Shown: one piece after another, positions 36,083 through 44,287 of the stretch
How positions within the stretch are numbered: position 1 is the first letter of the stretch
How the letters are laid out: each line of letters begins with the position of its first letter
Assembly (NCBI RefSeq): GCF_000382205.1
Contig: NZ_KB907790.1
Span: 186,001 to 250,000, forward strand
Direction of reading: 5' to 3'
Source of the DNA: Dyadobacter beijingensis DSM 21582
GTDB lineage: Bacteria > Bacteroidota > Bacteroidia > Cytophagales > Spirosomataceae
Length of the DNA stretch: 64,000 bases
Made by a program: the position numbers and the translations under genes
Notes under the pieces: model-generated
Databases searched by the model: none
What the model saw: only the letters and a program-made list of their open reading frames with translations
What the model was told of the DNA's origin: nothing

Positions 36083-39064
36083 TTAAGCTTTTACTTTTTT
36101 GGTAGCCGCTGCCGCCGTCGCGTCTGCAACTGCCGCCGGTGCCGGTTCGCTCTTCTGTGAACGTTGCAGCAGGTCGACCACGATTGGTGCCGCTACGAAG
36201 AGTGAAGAATACGTACCTACGATTACCCCGAGGAGCATACAGAATGTAAACCCGCGGATTACCGCACCACCGAAGATCATCAGAACGATCAACACGAGGA
36301 TTACCGAAATACCGGTTACGGCCGTACGGCTCAAGGTGCTGTTCAAGGCATTGTTGATAACGGTCGACAAGCTTTGGCCACGCGATTTGTCGTCGGCGAG
36401 GTAGTCGCGGATACGGTCATAAATTACGACGGTATCGTTCATGGAGTAACCGATCATCGTCAGGATCGCACCGATGAATGCCTGGTCGATATCCAGTGAC
36501 CAGGGCAGCCAGCCGTTGAAGAGCGAGAAGATCGCGAGAATGATCACCACGTCGTGCGCGAGTGACATAACCGCACCGTAAGAGAACGCCACGCGTTTGA
36601 AACGGATGAAGATGTACACGAAGTTGGCCGCCAGTGCAAGCAATACTGCGTAAACCGCGCTCCACAACGTGTCTTTCGCCATAGTAGGTCCTACTTTGTT
36701 AGAGCTTACGATGGTTGCCTTGTTGTTTGCGATTTTTTTAGTGCCTTCCAGGATTTTGGTTTCCGCTTTCTGGTCAGCTTCCGGCGTTACGTCTTCGATC
36801 AGGTAAGGAGTCGTGATTTTCACCTGGTCCTGTCCGCCGAATGTTTTTACTTCCGTTGTCGAGCCGAGCACTTCGTCCATGCTGGTACGCAGTTCGTCCG
36901 CATCTACATTGTTTTCAAAACGAACCACATACGAGCGGCCGCCTTTGAAATCGATACCTAGTCCAAATCCTTTGAAAATGAACGATCCCACACCGATCGC
37001 GATGATGATCGACGAAATGATGTAGAAACGACGGCGTTGCGATACGAAATCGAAGTGGTTGTCCTGGAACCAGTTTTTGGTCAGGTTAGTCGCGAATGCG
37101 AAAGTCTTACCGTTTTTGATTTTTTGTTCCAACAGCAAACGTGTAATGAAGATCGCGCTGAACAAAGAAGTCAAAAGGCCGAGTACGAGTGTCGTTGCAA
37201 AGCCCAGTACCAGACCGGTACCGAATGTGTACAGGATGATACCCGTCAAAAGCGTTGTCACGTTGGAGTCGATGATGGCGGTCAATGAATGCTTGAAACC
37301 GTCACGGATCGACTGCCCGAATGCCTTACCGGTAGCGAGTTCTGCTTTAATACCTTCGTAAATCAGTACGTTGGCATCTACCGCCATACCGATCGAAAGC
37401 ACAATACCTGCAATACCCGAGAGGGTCAATACCGCCCCAAGGGAGGCCATGACACCCAACAGGAAGAACAAGTTGATCAAAAGCGCGATGTCCGCGATCC
37501 AGCCGGCCTGGTTGTAATACGCAATCATGAACACGAGTACGATCAGAAGACCTACCGCCGATGACAGCAAACCATCATTGATCGCTTCCGCACCCAGCGA
37601 AGAACCTACTACGGCCTCTTCCACGATATGCGTCGGCGCAGGCAGCTTACCCGCTTTCAATACGTTCGACATATCCTTTGTCTCTTCCACGGTGAAGCTA
37701 CCGGTGATCGACGAGTTACCGTTAGGGATCTCGCCTTGTACGGTTGGAGCCGTGTAAACGAGGTTATCGATGATGATCGCTACCGGGCGGCCTACGCTGC
37801 GGGCGGTAAGTGAGCGCCATTTGCGGGCACCTTCGCCGTTCATACGCATGGTCACTTCCGGACGGCCGCGGTCGTCATAGTCGTGGGTAGCATCTACGAT
37901 CACGTCACCTTCCATGGCTGCTTCGCCATTGGATTTCTTGATGAAATACAAAGGCAGGATCAGCTGGTTGCCGCCGGCTTCGGTGCCTTTGCGGTCCCAC
38001 ATAAATACGAGGTCGGCAGGGAAAAGCGAGCGTACTTCCGGGCGGCGCAGGATTTCGCTGGCGCGCGCGGTGTCTTTCAGGTACACGCCCAATCCTTGCG
38101 GCATCGGCACGAAAAGGCTCGTCAATGCAGCACTTTGGGCTGCGATTGCAGCCGAGTCGGTAGCAGTAGAATCTGCTTTTTTCTCCAACTGGGCAGCCAG
38201 GCCGCCTTCTGTCGACTTTTTAGTAGTATCGGTAGAAACGGCAGCGGCAGGTGCAGCGCCTTTCTTGGCAGCTTTTTCGAGCTCAGCCTGCTGGGTCAGG
38301 TAGCGGCCGAGGCCTTCGAGGCCGGCACCCAGCTCCTGGGTCAGGTATACTTCTGCAAATTCCAGTTTCGCAGCACCTGAAAGCAGGCGGCGAACACGTT
38401 CAGGGTTATCCACACCGGGAAGCTCTACCAATACGCGGTTCTGGCCTGGCAGACGCTGGATGTTCGGGTTGGTAACACCGAATTTGTCGATACGCGCCTG
38501 GGTGATCTGGAATGCGCGGTCGATAGAACCGTCGATTTCCGTTTTCAGCATTTTGATCACGTCCGAATCCGACGAGTTGCTGTTGATCTTACCGCGGTTG
38601 GCGCTGGTAGCGAATACCGAAGCGAGGCTGGTATTCGGCGCAGCTTCTTTATAAGCGCTTACAAAACGGTTGATAAACGTGCTGTTGTTGGCCGATTTGT
38701 CTTCGCCCGCTTTTTTCAATGCATTCTGGAATGCCGCACTGCGTGCATTACCGCCCGCCATTCCTTTCAGAATGTCAGCAGGAGCTACTTCCAATACCAC
38801 GTGCATACCGCCCTGAAGGTCGAGGCCGAGGTTGAGCTCGCGCTCCATTACTTCCTGCAAAGTATGGCCCAGGTACACATCCTCACGCCACAGCGAGTCG
38901 ATGTAATGTTGTTTTTTGGTCATATCCACCTCGCCTTTCGCATCGGTTGCATAGGCTACCGCCTTGCTTTTGATGTTGCGCGACACAAAAGTGAAGGAGA
39001 GATAATAGACGCTAATAAGGGCGATGACGATCGTCAACGCGATTATCCCGTTCTTGTTGGTCAT
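36083..39064 (-). CDS. secDF: Protein translocase SecDF, fused SecD and SecF
   Basis: A 993-residue fusion of SecD (about 1-640) and SecF (about 660-970), the proton-driven accessory that pulls proteins out of SecYEG. SecD marks are DLQGGMHVVLEV, ITQARIDKFGVTNPNIQRLP, GMAVDANVLIYEGIKAEL; SecF marks are GLGIDFKGGRSYVVRFE, TMIGYSMNDTVVIYDRIRD. Twelve membrane helices are expected. The SecD periplasmic part carries a low-complexity Ala/Lys/Thr insert (about 255-310). The fused form is the norm in Bacteroidota. The C-terminus is Ala-rich and basic. Confidence 0.96.
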   Translation of the reverse strand: MTNKNGIIALTIVIALISVYYLSFTFVSRNIKSKAVAYATDAKGEVDMTKKQHYIDSLWREDVYLGHTLQEVMERELNLGLDLQGGMHVVLEVAPADILKGMAGGNARSAAFQNALKKAGEDKSANNSTFINRFVSAYKEAAPNTSLASVFATSANRGKINSNSSDSDVIKMLKTEIDGSIDRAFQITQARIDKFGVTNPNIQRLPGQNRVLVELPGVDNPERVRRLLSGAAKLEFAEVYLTQELGAGLEGLGRYLTQQAELEKAAKKGAAPAAAVSTDTTKKSTEGGLAAQLEKKADSTATDSAAIAAQSAALTSLFVPMPQGLGVYLKDTARASEILRRPEVRSLFPADLVFMWDRKGTEAGGNQLILPLYFIKKSNGEAAMEGDVIVDATHDYDDRGRPEVTMRMNGEGARKWRSLTARSVGRPVAIIIDNLVYTAPTVQGEIPNGNSSITGSFTVEETKDMSNVLKAGKLPAPTHIVEEAVVGSSLGAEAINDGLLSSAVGLLIVLVFMIAYYNQAGWIADIALLINLFFLLGVMASLGAVLTLSGIAGIVLSIGMAVDANVLIYEGIKAELATGKAFGQSIRDGFKHSLTAIIDSNVTTLLTGIILYTFGTGLVLGFATTLVLGLLTSLFSAIFITRLLLEQKIKNGKTFAFATNLTKNWFQDNHFDFVSQRRRFYIISSIIIAIGVGSFIFKGFGLGIDFKGGRSYVVRFENNVDADELRTSMDEVLGSTTEVKTFGGQDQVKITTPYLIEDVTPEADQKAETKILEGTKKIANNKATIVSSNKVGPTMAKDTLWSAVYAVLLALAANFVYIFIRFKRVAFSYGAVMSLAHDVVIILAIFSLFNGWLPWSLDIDQAFIGAILTMIGYSMNDTVVIYDRIRDYLADDKSRGQSLSTVINNALNSTLSRTAVTGISVILVLIVLMIFGGAVIRGFTFCMLLGVIVGTYSSLFVAAPIVVDLLQRSQKSEPAPAAVADATAAAATKKVKA

Positions 39065-39181
39065 TTTGAAATGAAAAATTTAATTGAAATTCCTGAAATA
39101 CAATGAGAAACGGCCGGGCCGTGAGGCACAGGCGGTGGTAACGCGGCATGTCATAAGGACGAGCCGCGCCTGCGAAGCGCG

Positions 39182-39574
39182 CTAGGGAGCGTTGGTGACT
39201 ATAAACCGGCCGAATATCCGCTGAAAATGCGAAACCAGGAATACCGGCTCGACGAACGCCGTGCGGGCAACGAATTTCCGGGCAACGAAATGCCAGACGG
39301 GCTGCGGTAAAAAGTATAGGTATTGGTAAAAATCGAAGGAAATGGCGGGCGTAATGACCGCATTCAGGCTGAGAGCGCTTACCTCGGGCTGGTCACCCTG
39401 CCTCGAAGGCGCATCGGCATGCTTGCTGAGCCCTTTGGAGATTGCTTCCGTTTTAACACTTTTGAAAGATCCGTTCTCCGCGTGATCCGACCATGACCGT
39501 GCCCCTGCCACCATCAATAGCATGATGGCTAGCATTAAGCTGATGGCCTGGTTAAATACGCGTACAGTCTTCAC
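39182..39574 (-). CDS. Small exported hypothetical protein
   Basis: A 130-residue protein I do not recognise. It begins with a GTG and a signal-like helix (AISLMLAIMLLMVAGARS), then a polar low-complexity part and an aromatic C-terminal half (ISFDFYQYLYFLPQPVWHFV, HFQRIFGRF). Similar short proteins are scattered in Cytophagales. It lies 117 bases from secDF on the same strand. 39575-39780 holds no gene that I can see. Confidence 0.45.
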   Translation of the reverse strand: MKTVRVFNQAISLMLAIMLLMVAGARSWSDHAENGSFKSVKTEAISKGLSKHADAPSRQGDQPEVSALSLNAVITPAISFDFYQYLYFLPQPVWHFVARKFVARTAFVEPVFLVSHFQRIFGRFIVTNAP

Positions 39575-39780
39575 TTTCAGATTCGGGATTTCAATGAAAC
39601 CGCAAATTTGATTGTAAAAAACCAGAATCGCAAAATAAATTTCAAGGGTATTTGTATTACTATTTTGTTAATAACTTGTGTTTTCTTCGTTTTCGAGCTC
39701 AAAACACGATTTCAGAACCAGTTTTCTAAGCGAATGGAAATCAGGAAAATACGAGTGGGATTGCAAACGACCATTGCCGG

Positions 39781-40680
39781 CTAGCTTGCGGCGAGCGTGG
39801 CATAGCCAAGCGGAACGGCATCAGCATCGGCCGCTTGGATCGTGAATACCGATGCGGCGGGAGCGAGATCAAGGGACACTTCAAAGTCATATTCGACGGG
39901 GATGAACCAACCCAGAAGCCAGTTGACCATCGTTTCGAAACTTTTGCTTTGCAAACAATCATTCAATTGGCGGGGCGTACCGACCTCTATTTGCACGCGG
40001 ATTTGCGGCAGGCCGGTATCCAGCTCACCACCCAGCGAAGTATCGGTGCCCAGCCTTGAATCGCCCATGCCGGTAACGGCCTCACAATGGTGTTTTAATC
40101 CAAAAACCTCTCCGATCCGCACCGGCATTTGCAGGGCAGCCGCCATTATTTCCTCCGCTTTATCAAGGTCGCCGCAGTGTACCGACATCAGCGGCAGATG
40201 GGGCAGCAATTTTACAAACACTTTTTCATCCACCGACACCGGCGCTTGCCAGAATGTTTTCAGCTCGCCCAGCAGCAGCGAGTCCACCGCCAACTCCCAG
40301 GCCGACTGTTCAAGCAATGTCAGGTTCAGGCGGTTAAGAAAGAATTCCTGTTCCAAAGGCAGAAAAAAAAGACGCGACTGCTGTTCCTTTTCTCGTTGCA
40401 GCCGGATTTCCTCTACCTTCTTTTTGGTCGTGTTGATGCCGGCCGAGGACGGCAGGTGAAACAGCTGTTCGGGCAAATGGTCATAAATGCCGCTTCGGTT
40501 GGAGTCGATCACATGGCCTTTGAAATGGCCGAGTTCCAGCTCGCGGGTAGCCTCCACGTCGCGGTGGCCGCGGCGTTTGAAATCGCCCAGCGGGCGCAGC
40601 AGGATTTGCGCTACCGGAATGCCGCAGGCAAGCCAGGTGCTGGCGATAAACTCGGCTTTGAGGTCGGGGCGGGGTTCCAT
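39781..40680 (-). CDS. tssG: T6SS baseplate protein TssG
   Basis: A 299-residue baseplate wedge subunit; TssG pairs with TssF and TssK. It matches the Bacteroidota TssG type: ELGHFKGHVIDSNRSGIYDH, LEQEFFLNRLNLTLLEQSAW, HCGDLDKAEEIMAAALQMPV and a C-terminal NWLLGWFIPVEYDFEV. Recognition leans on position after tssF and on this layout, since TssG is poorly conserved. It is the last gene of the minus-strand T6SS operon, 25 bases after tssF. No terminator is clear downstream. Confidence 0.8.
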   Translation of the reverse strand: MEPRPDLKAEFIASTWLACGIPVAQILLRPLGDFKRRGHRDVEATRELELGHFKGHVIDSNRSGIYDHLPEQLFHLPSSAGINTTKKKVEEIRLQREKEQQSRLFFLPLEQEFFLNRLNLTLLEQSAWELAVDSLLLGELKTFWQAPVSVDEKVFVKLLPHLPLMSVHCGDLDKAEEIMAAALQMPVRIGEVFGLKHHCEAVTGMGDSRLGTDTSLGGELDTGLPQIRVQIEVGTPRQLNDCLQSKSFETMVNWLLGWFIPVEYDFEVSLDLAPAASVFTIQAADADAVPLGYATLAAS

Positions 40681-40705
40681 GGAGGGCAGTTATGGTCAGG
40701 AGTTT

Positions 40706-42499
40706 TCAGGCTTGATTGGGAATGGTGACTACCTGAATGGGGTACATACCGGTGGAAAGGCGCGTTACTTTTAGCTGTAATGCCTCGCATTCGCGGGCCC
40801 AGTCTTCGCTGCGGCCTGCCTGCGGCGTTGGGGTGAGACCTATTTGGAGGCAGCGTACGAAGCCCTGTCCCGGCATTGTACCAGGCATGAAGTGCGGTTT
40901 GACCTGAATTTTACGCAAATGACCGCCTATTTCGGCGGTACAGAACGCCCGGATGTCTTCCAGGGTCACGAGCCGGTTGCGGGTGACGATATTTTTTCGC
41001 AGCTGGTTCACATATTCCGTTTCATCGGGCTTCCCGCGCCCGCCCGTAGCCCGCGTAAGCATGACCGTGTCGCCTGCACTTACGCCCGAGGCCGCGTACG
41101 ATTGCAGGCGCGTACCGGCGGGAATGCCGTTGGCCTGGTCGGCGAGGGTGCTCCAATAGGCGATGAACAGCACGTCCGCATGCTTATCGCCCCGCATAAC
41201 GAGAAATGGCTGTGCAGCCGTTTCACTGGCCTTCTTAATGCCGAGCTTTTGCTCTATCCGTGCCATATTCTGCGCGATTTCACGGAGAATGGAAGCCAGG
41301 AAATCCTCGCCGACCGCATTGAATGCCGTCACCTCGTCGCGCAGAAGCTCGACCAGCTGATAAAGGACCGTCCGTGCATCGCGCTGGTCAAACCGGCCGA
41401 TGCCCTGCTGCCGGAGCGTATAGGTGCGCGTGGCTTGCCCGTCGTCGGTGTACAGGTTCTTTTCGGAAGGCGCGTAAGATTGCCCTTTTTGGTTAATCAC
41501 ACTTTGAATGCCCATGAAAGCGTCGCCGGTGGGCAATGCAACGCCATTCAGACCGGGTTGGAGCCGGTAGGTAATCTTGTTGAGCTGTTTGTTCTGAACC
41601 GGAAATGCATTCAGCGCGACATTCATTTCTTCAAATCCGGCGGCAGGAAATATGGCCGGCCAGGTTACCTGTACCCACACAAGCGGCCGTTTAAGCGACT
41701 GCAAGGTGCGGCTATCGAACATTTCTTCAAATGCTGCCGGGTAGGGTTCAGTCTTCAACTTTCCTTTTTCCCAGGAATCGTCGCTGGCGATGCGGATGAA
41801 GCTGTTATTATAAATGAGTATGGAATCGTCGGGCTCGTCGTCCTGCAAGCCGGGCATTGCCGGCAGGTTTTTTTCATTGCCCTGCCAGCGGGTAGCGGGC
41901 AGGAATTCCCGGTATTGATATTCACCCGGGGCCGCCCAATCGAAATAGAAACGAAACCCGTCCCAGGACGTAATGCCCGTATCCACATCCAGGCCCAGCC
42001 AGATACTCTGCTCACCGCCGGGCTGGGGAAGTGTTTTGGTAATCAATGTTTTAATGCCTTTTTCGATCGAAAAAAGCGCTAGCGGCGTTGCGTAGTGCAC
42101 AATAGCCGCATTCACGATCGGGTAACGGCCGGTCGGTGCAAAGTGTATATCGCTGCTTTCACCCTTCCGTGCATTGGTACGCTTGCCTGAAAGCTGGTTT
42201 TCCGGCTCGACCCAGCCGGTGGGTTCCTGCGAGCGTGCCTGGGCGATGGCCGTGGCCGGCAGCGGTCCGTTATGCGTTTCGGGGGCCAGGATCTCGGCCA
42301 GGCGGGTCATAAGCCGGAGCTCGGTATGCTGTATTTCCTGCCCTACCTTCTCAAATTCCACCGAACAGGCTTCCACAAGCAGCCTCACCAGCGGGTCAAA
42401 TTGGTCGGCATGGGCGTCGTCGATGCCCCAGAGCTCGGCGCAGCGTTTGATGAGCCGGCGCGAGATGTTTTCCTTGGTATAGCTCAGCGTTTCAGGCAT
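40706..42499 (-). CDS. tssF: T6SS baseplate protein TssF
   Basis: A 597-residue baseplate wedge subunit. The N-terminus has the TssF hallmarks: IKRCAELWGIDDAHADQFDP, VEFEKVGQEIQHTELRLMTR, AEILAPETHNGPLPATAIA. The C-terminal third (about 460-590, RNIVTRNRLVTLEDIRAFC, VKPHFMPGTMPGQG) fits a gpJ/gp6-like baseplate fold. The ATG lies 1 base from the tssE stop, so the two are coupled. Confidence 0.88.
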   Translation of the reverse strand: MPETLSYTKENISRRLIKRCAELWGIDDAHADQFDPLVRLLVEACSVEFEKVGQEIQHTELRLMTRLAEILAPETHNGPLPATAIAQARSQEPTGWVEPENQLSGKRTNARKGESSDIHFAPTGRYPIVNAAIVHYATPLALFSIEKGIKTLITKTLPQPGGEQSIWLGLDVDTGITSWDGFRFYFDWAAPGEYQYREFLPATRWQGNEKNLPAMPGLQDDEPDDSILIYNNSFIRIASDDSWEKGKLKTEPYPAAFEEMFDSRTLQSLKRPLVWVQVTWPAIFPAAGFEEMNVALNAFPVQNKQLNKITYRLQPGLNGVALPTGDAFMGIQSVINQKGQSYAPSEKNLYTDDGQATRTYTLRQQGIGRFDQRDARTVLYQLVELLRDEVTAFNAVGEDFLASILREIAQNMARIEQKLGIKKASETAAQPFLVMRGDKHADVLFIAYWSTLADQANGIPAGTRLQSYAASGVSAGDTVMLTRATGGRGKPDETEYVNQLRKNIVTRNRLVTLEDIRAFCTAEIGGHLRKIQVKPHFMPGTMPGQGFVRCLQIGLTPTPQAGRSEDWARECEALQLKVTRLSTGMYPIQVVTIPNQA

Positions 42500-42500
42500 A

Positions 42501-42929
42501 TTATTCGATGGATAAGGGCGATATGAAAATGCGTTCGAAGAAAACGAACGGCTCGTTGGTGCGGCGGATCATCGCTTTGACCTCCACGCCCACGCGCTTG
42601 CGGACGTAGTTGTTGGTTTTGGTCAAAATTTCAAATTCCTCCATTTCGATCCTGATTTTGACGTTCGTCAGCCGCCGCTCGTAAGTGCTTACGGCCTCTT
42701 CCAGCGATTCGCGGATGAGGTCTTTCCATTTGATCTGGGACAATACTGAAAAATCATAGTCCCAGAGCGCGCAGCCATAGCGACTGTCGAAACGGTTTTC
42801 GTCGAAGTGGGTGACCATCAGCAGGTATAAATGCTGGTGGATCGCCTCCCTGTCGGGGCAGCGCGGATGCGGCTGGCCGGCCACGATACGGTCGAGCGAG
42901 AGCGGCAGGGAATAGTTTTGATCTTCCAT
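42501..42929 (-). CDS. tssE: T6SS baseplate protein TssE (gp25-like)
   Basis: A 142-residue GPW/gp25 protein that nucleates sheath assembly on the baseplate. The lysozyme-like gp25 fold shows in SRYGCALWDYDF, ESLEEAVSTYERRLTNVKIR (the ExR-type core) and VEVKAMIRRTNEPFVFFER. It starts the tssE-tssF-tssG string. The neighbouring tssN is divergent, with 78 bases between the two starts. Confidence 0.9.
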   Translation of the reverse strand: MEDQNYSLPLSLDRIVAGQPHPRCPDREAIHQHLYLLMVTHFDENRFDSRYGCALWDYDFSVLSQIKWKDLIRESLEEAVSTYERRLTNVKIRIEMEEFEILTKTNNYVRKRVGVEVKAMIRRTNEPFVFFERIFISPLSIE

Positions 42930-42950
42930 CCGGCGTTTACTAATTTGTGG

Positions 42951-42980
42951 TTGTATTAATGAAAGTCTCGCTTATTTTTG
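42951..42980 (+). promoter_or_regulatory. Promoter of tssN
   Basis: TTG, 19 bases, then TATTTTTG: a near-ideal Bacteroidota promoter. Transcription from about 42987 would leave some 20 bases before the ATG at 43008 and excludes a TTG start at 42978. No equivalent box is visible for divergent tssE. Confidence 0.65.
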
Positions 42981-43007
42981 TCTGATCACCATTCTTCCAG
43001 CTTCCCG

Positions 43008-43775
43008 ATGAACCTTCCGTTTGCCAAAACTGTCACGCAACGCCTTCAAATCCTGTATGCAGTTGTTATGATAGCCTTATTGACTTTGGTAGGAGCGCTG
43101 GGTTTCCGGGTGATCGATTACCGCGACGCTTACCCGATGGCGATGTCGTTTTTTCTCGTGCTGGGCATCCTGCACGTTTACCTGCTTTCGCAATGGTTTG
43201 GCCGCCTTTTTGAAAGCCGCTCGGCCCGCGCGGTCGGTTTTACGTTGCTGATCACGCTGGTTACCGCGCTGGTAATCCTTTTGCTGTACCATAAAATTGC
43301 CCGGGAATTGTTGAAAGGCCTGGGGATGGCCACGGCGCTGGTGGGTTTTCTATTCCCGGTTTTTGTAGCGCGGGTCTACCAAAGCTATCTCGAAATACCG
43401 CTTAAAGAATATAAAAAGTGGTATTACCCCGTGGGCCAGCCGCTGCCCGACATGGACCTGCTCGACCTTTCCCGTGTGCTGGTAATCCAGTTTGAATTCA
43501 CCAAGCGTGCCGATGAGCCCGCATTCACCAATTTCCGCGCCAAAGCGCCGCATTCGATGCTTTTCGGCGAGCTCTTTTTCATCTTCCTGAACGACTACAA
43601 CGACCGCAATCCAGCAAGCCCGGTGGAATACCTGGCGCCCGACGGCACGCCGTACGGCTGGTTGTTTTACAAAAAACAGCCCTGGTACAAGCGCCGCGTT
43701 TACATGGACCCGGACCTGACATTCCAGGCCAACCACATTGTCGATAATGAAACCGTCGTGGCGGTCAGGGCCTGA
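43008..43775 (+). CDS. tssN: T6SS membrane protein TssN
   Basis: A 255-residue inner-membrane protein with four hydrophobic helices in its first half (LYAVVMIALLTLVGALGFRV, MAMSFFLVLGILHVYLL, FTLLITLVTALVILLLY, MATALVGFLFPVFVARVY) and a cytoplasmic C-terminal domain (about 140-255) with RVLVIQFEFTKRADEPAFTN and FRAKAPHSMLFGELFFIFLN. This matches TssN, a subunit found only in Bacteroidota T6SS. It is the only T6SS gene here on the plus strand, with its own promoter, and faces tssD. Confidence 0.85.
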   Translation: MNLPFAKTVTQRLQILYAVVMIALLTLVGALGFRVIDYRDAYPMAMSFFLVLGILHVYLLSQWFGRLFESRSARAVGFTLLITLVTALVILLLYHKIARELLKGLGMATALVGFLFPVFVARVYQSYLEIPLKEYKKWYYPVGQPLPDMDLLDLSRVLVIQFEFTKRADEPAFTNFRAKAPHSMLFGELFFIFLNDYNDRNPASPVEYLAPDGTPYGWLFYKKQPWYKRRVYMDPDLTFQANHIVDNETVVAVRA

Positions 43776-43792
43776 TGTATTCGATTTAGGAA

Positions 43793-43826
43793 AGAGGCGG
43801 GAACATCTCCCGCCTCTGCCGTTTTA
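43793..43826. terminator. Bidirectional terminator between tssN and tssD
   Basis: AGAGGCGGGA pairs perfectly with TCCCGCCTCT (5-base loop), flanked by TTTT on the plus side and TTTCC on the minus side. It should end both convergent transcripts, so tssE-F-G probably needs its own promoter or readthrough. Confidence 0.75.
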
Positions 43827-44240
43827 CCAGCGATTGGTATGCGGGGTGCCGAATAGTTTGATTTCCCGTGCCGAAAGCGTGATGCTCGTCGTCATCGGCA
43901 TAGAGCCGGTTTCCACGAAGCTTTCCGAGTATTGAACACAATAGACGTCGGTCAATTCGAGCTCCTTCTGGGTTTGCTCCTCGTCTACATTCTTGAAAGT
44001 GACCTTGGCAGAAGCTTTCTTGCCGTCCGGGTCTACCATCCACTCCCAGAGGCTCTGGCTGTCGCTGGCGCTGGAAGAATCGACTTGTATGAAAACGTTT
44101 CCTCCATAAACTTTTGAAGAAACACGTCCTTTATCGTCAGTGGATTGGGATAATGAATAGCTGCATGATATCACGGCGATACCGTCTCCGGAAGGACCGC
44201 CATCCCAGGTGAAATACGCATCAAAACTTGAAGCTGGCAT
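43824..44240 (-). CDS. tssD: T6SS tube protein TssD (Hcp)
   Basis: A 138-residue Hcp homologue; hexameric rings of it form the inner tube expelled on firing. It opens SSFDAYFTWDGGPSGDGIAV, a typical Bacteroidota TssD start, and carries ELTDVYCVQYSESF near residues 95-108, shared with the two other TssD-like proteins upstream. A 47-base AT-rich gap separates it from VgrG. Being closest to canonical length and sequence, it is the best candidate for the main tube subunit. Confidence 0.88.
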   Translation of the reverse strand: MPASSFDAYFTWDGGPSGDGIAVISCSYSLSQSTDDKGRVSSKVYGGNVFIQVDSSSASDSQSLWEWMVDPDGKKASAKVTFKNVDEEQTQKELELTDVYCVQYSESFVETGSMPMTTSITLSAREIKLFGTPHTNRW

Positions 44241-44287
44241 AATTGTAAGTGTTTAAAAGTGAATGGATTGATTATGGATATATTGAC

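Noticed and set aside
40844..42082. Long open frame antisense to tssF
   Set aside because: Shadow of tssF; composition rich in Arg/His/Gly without domain features.
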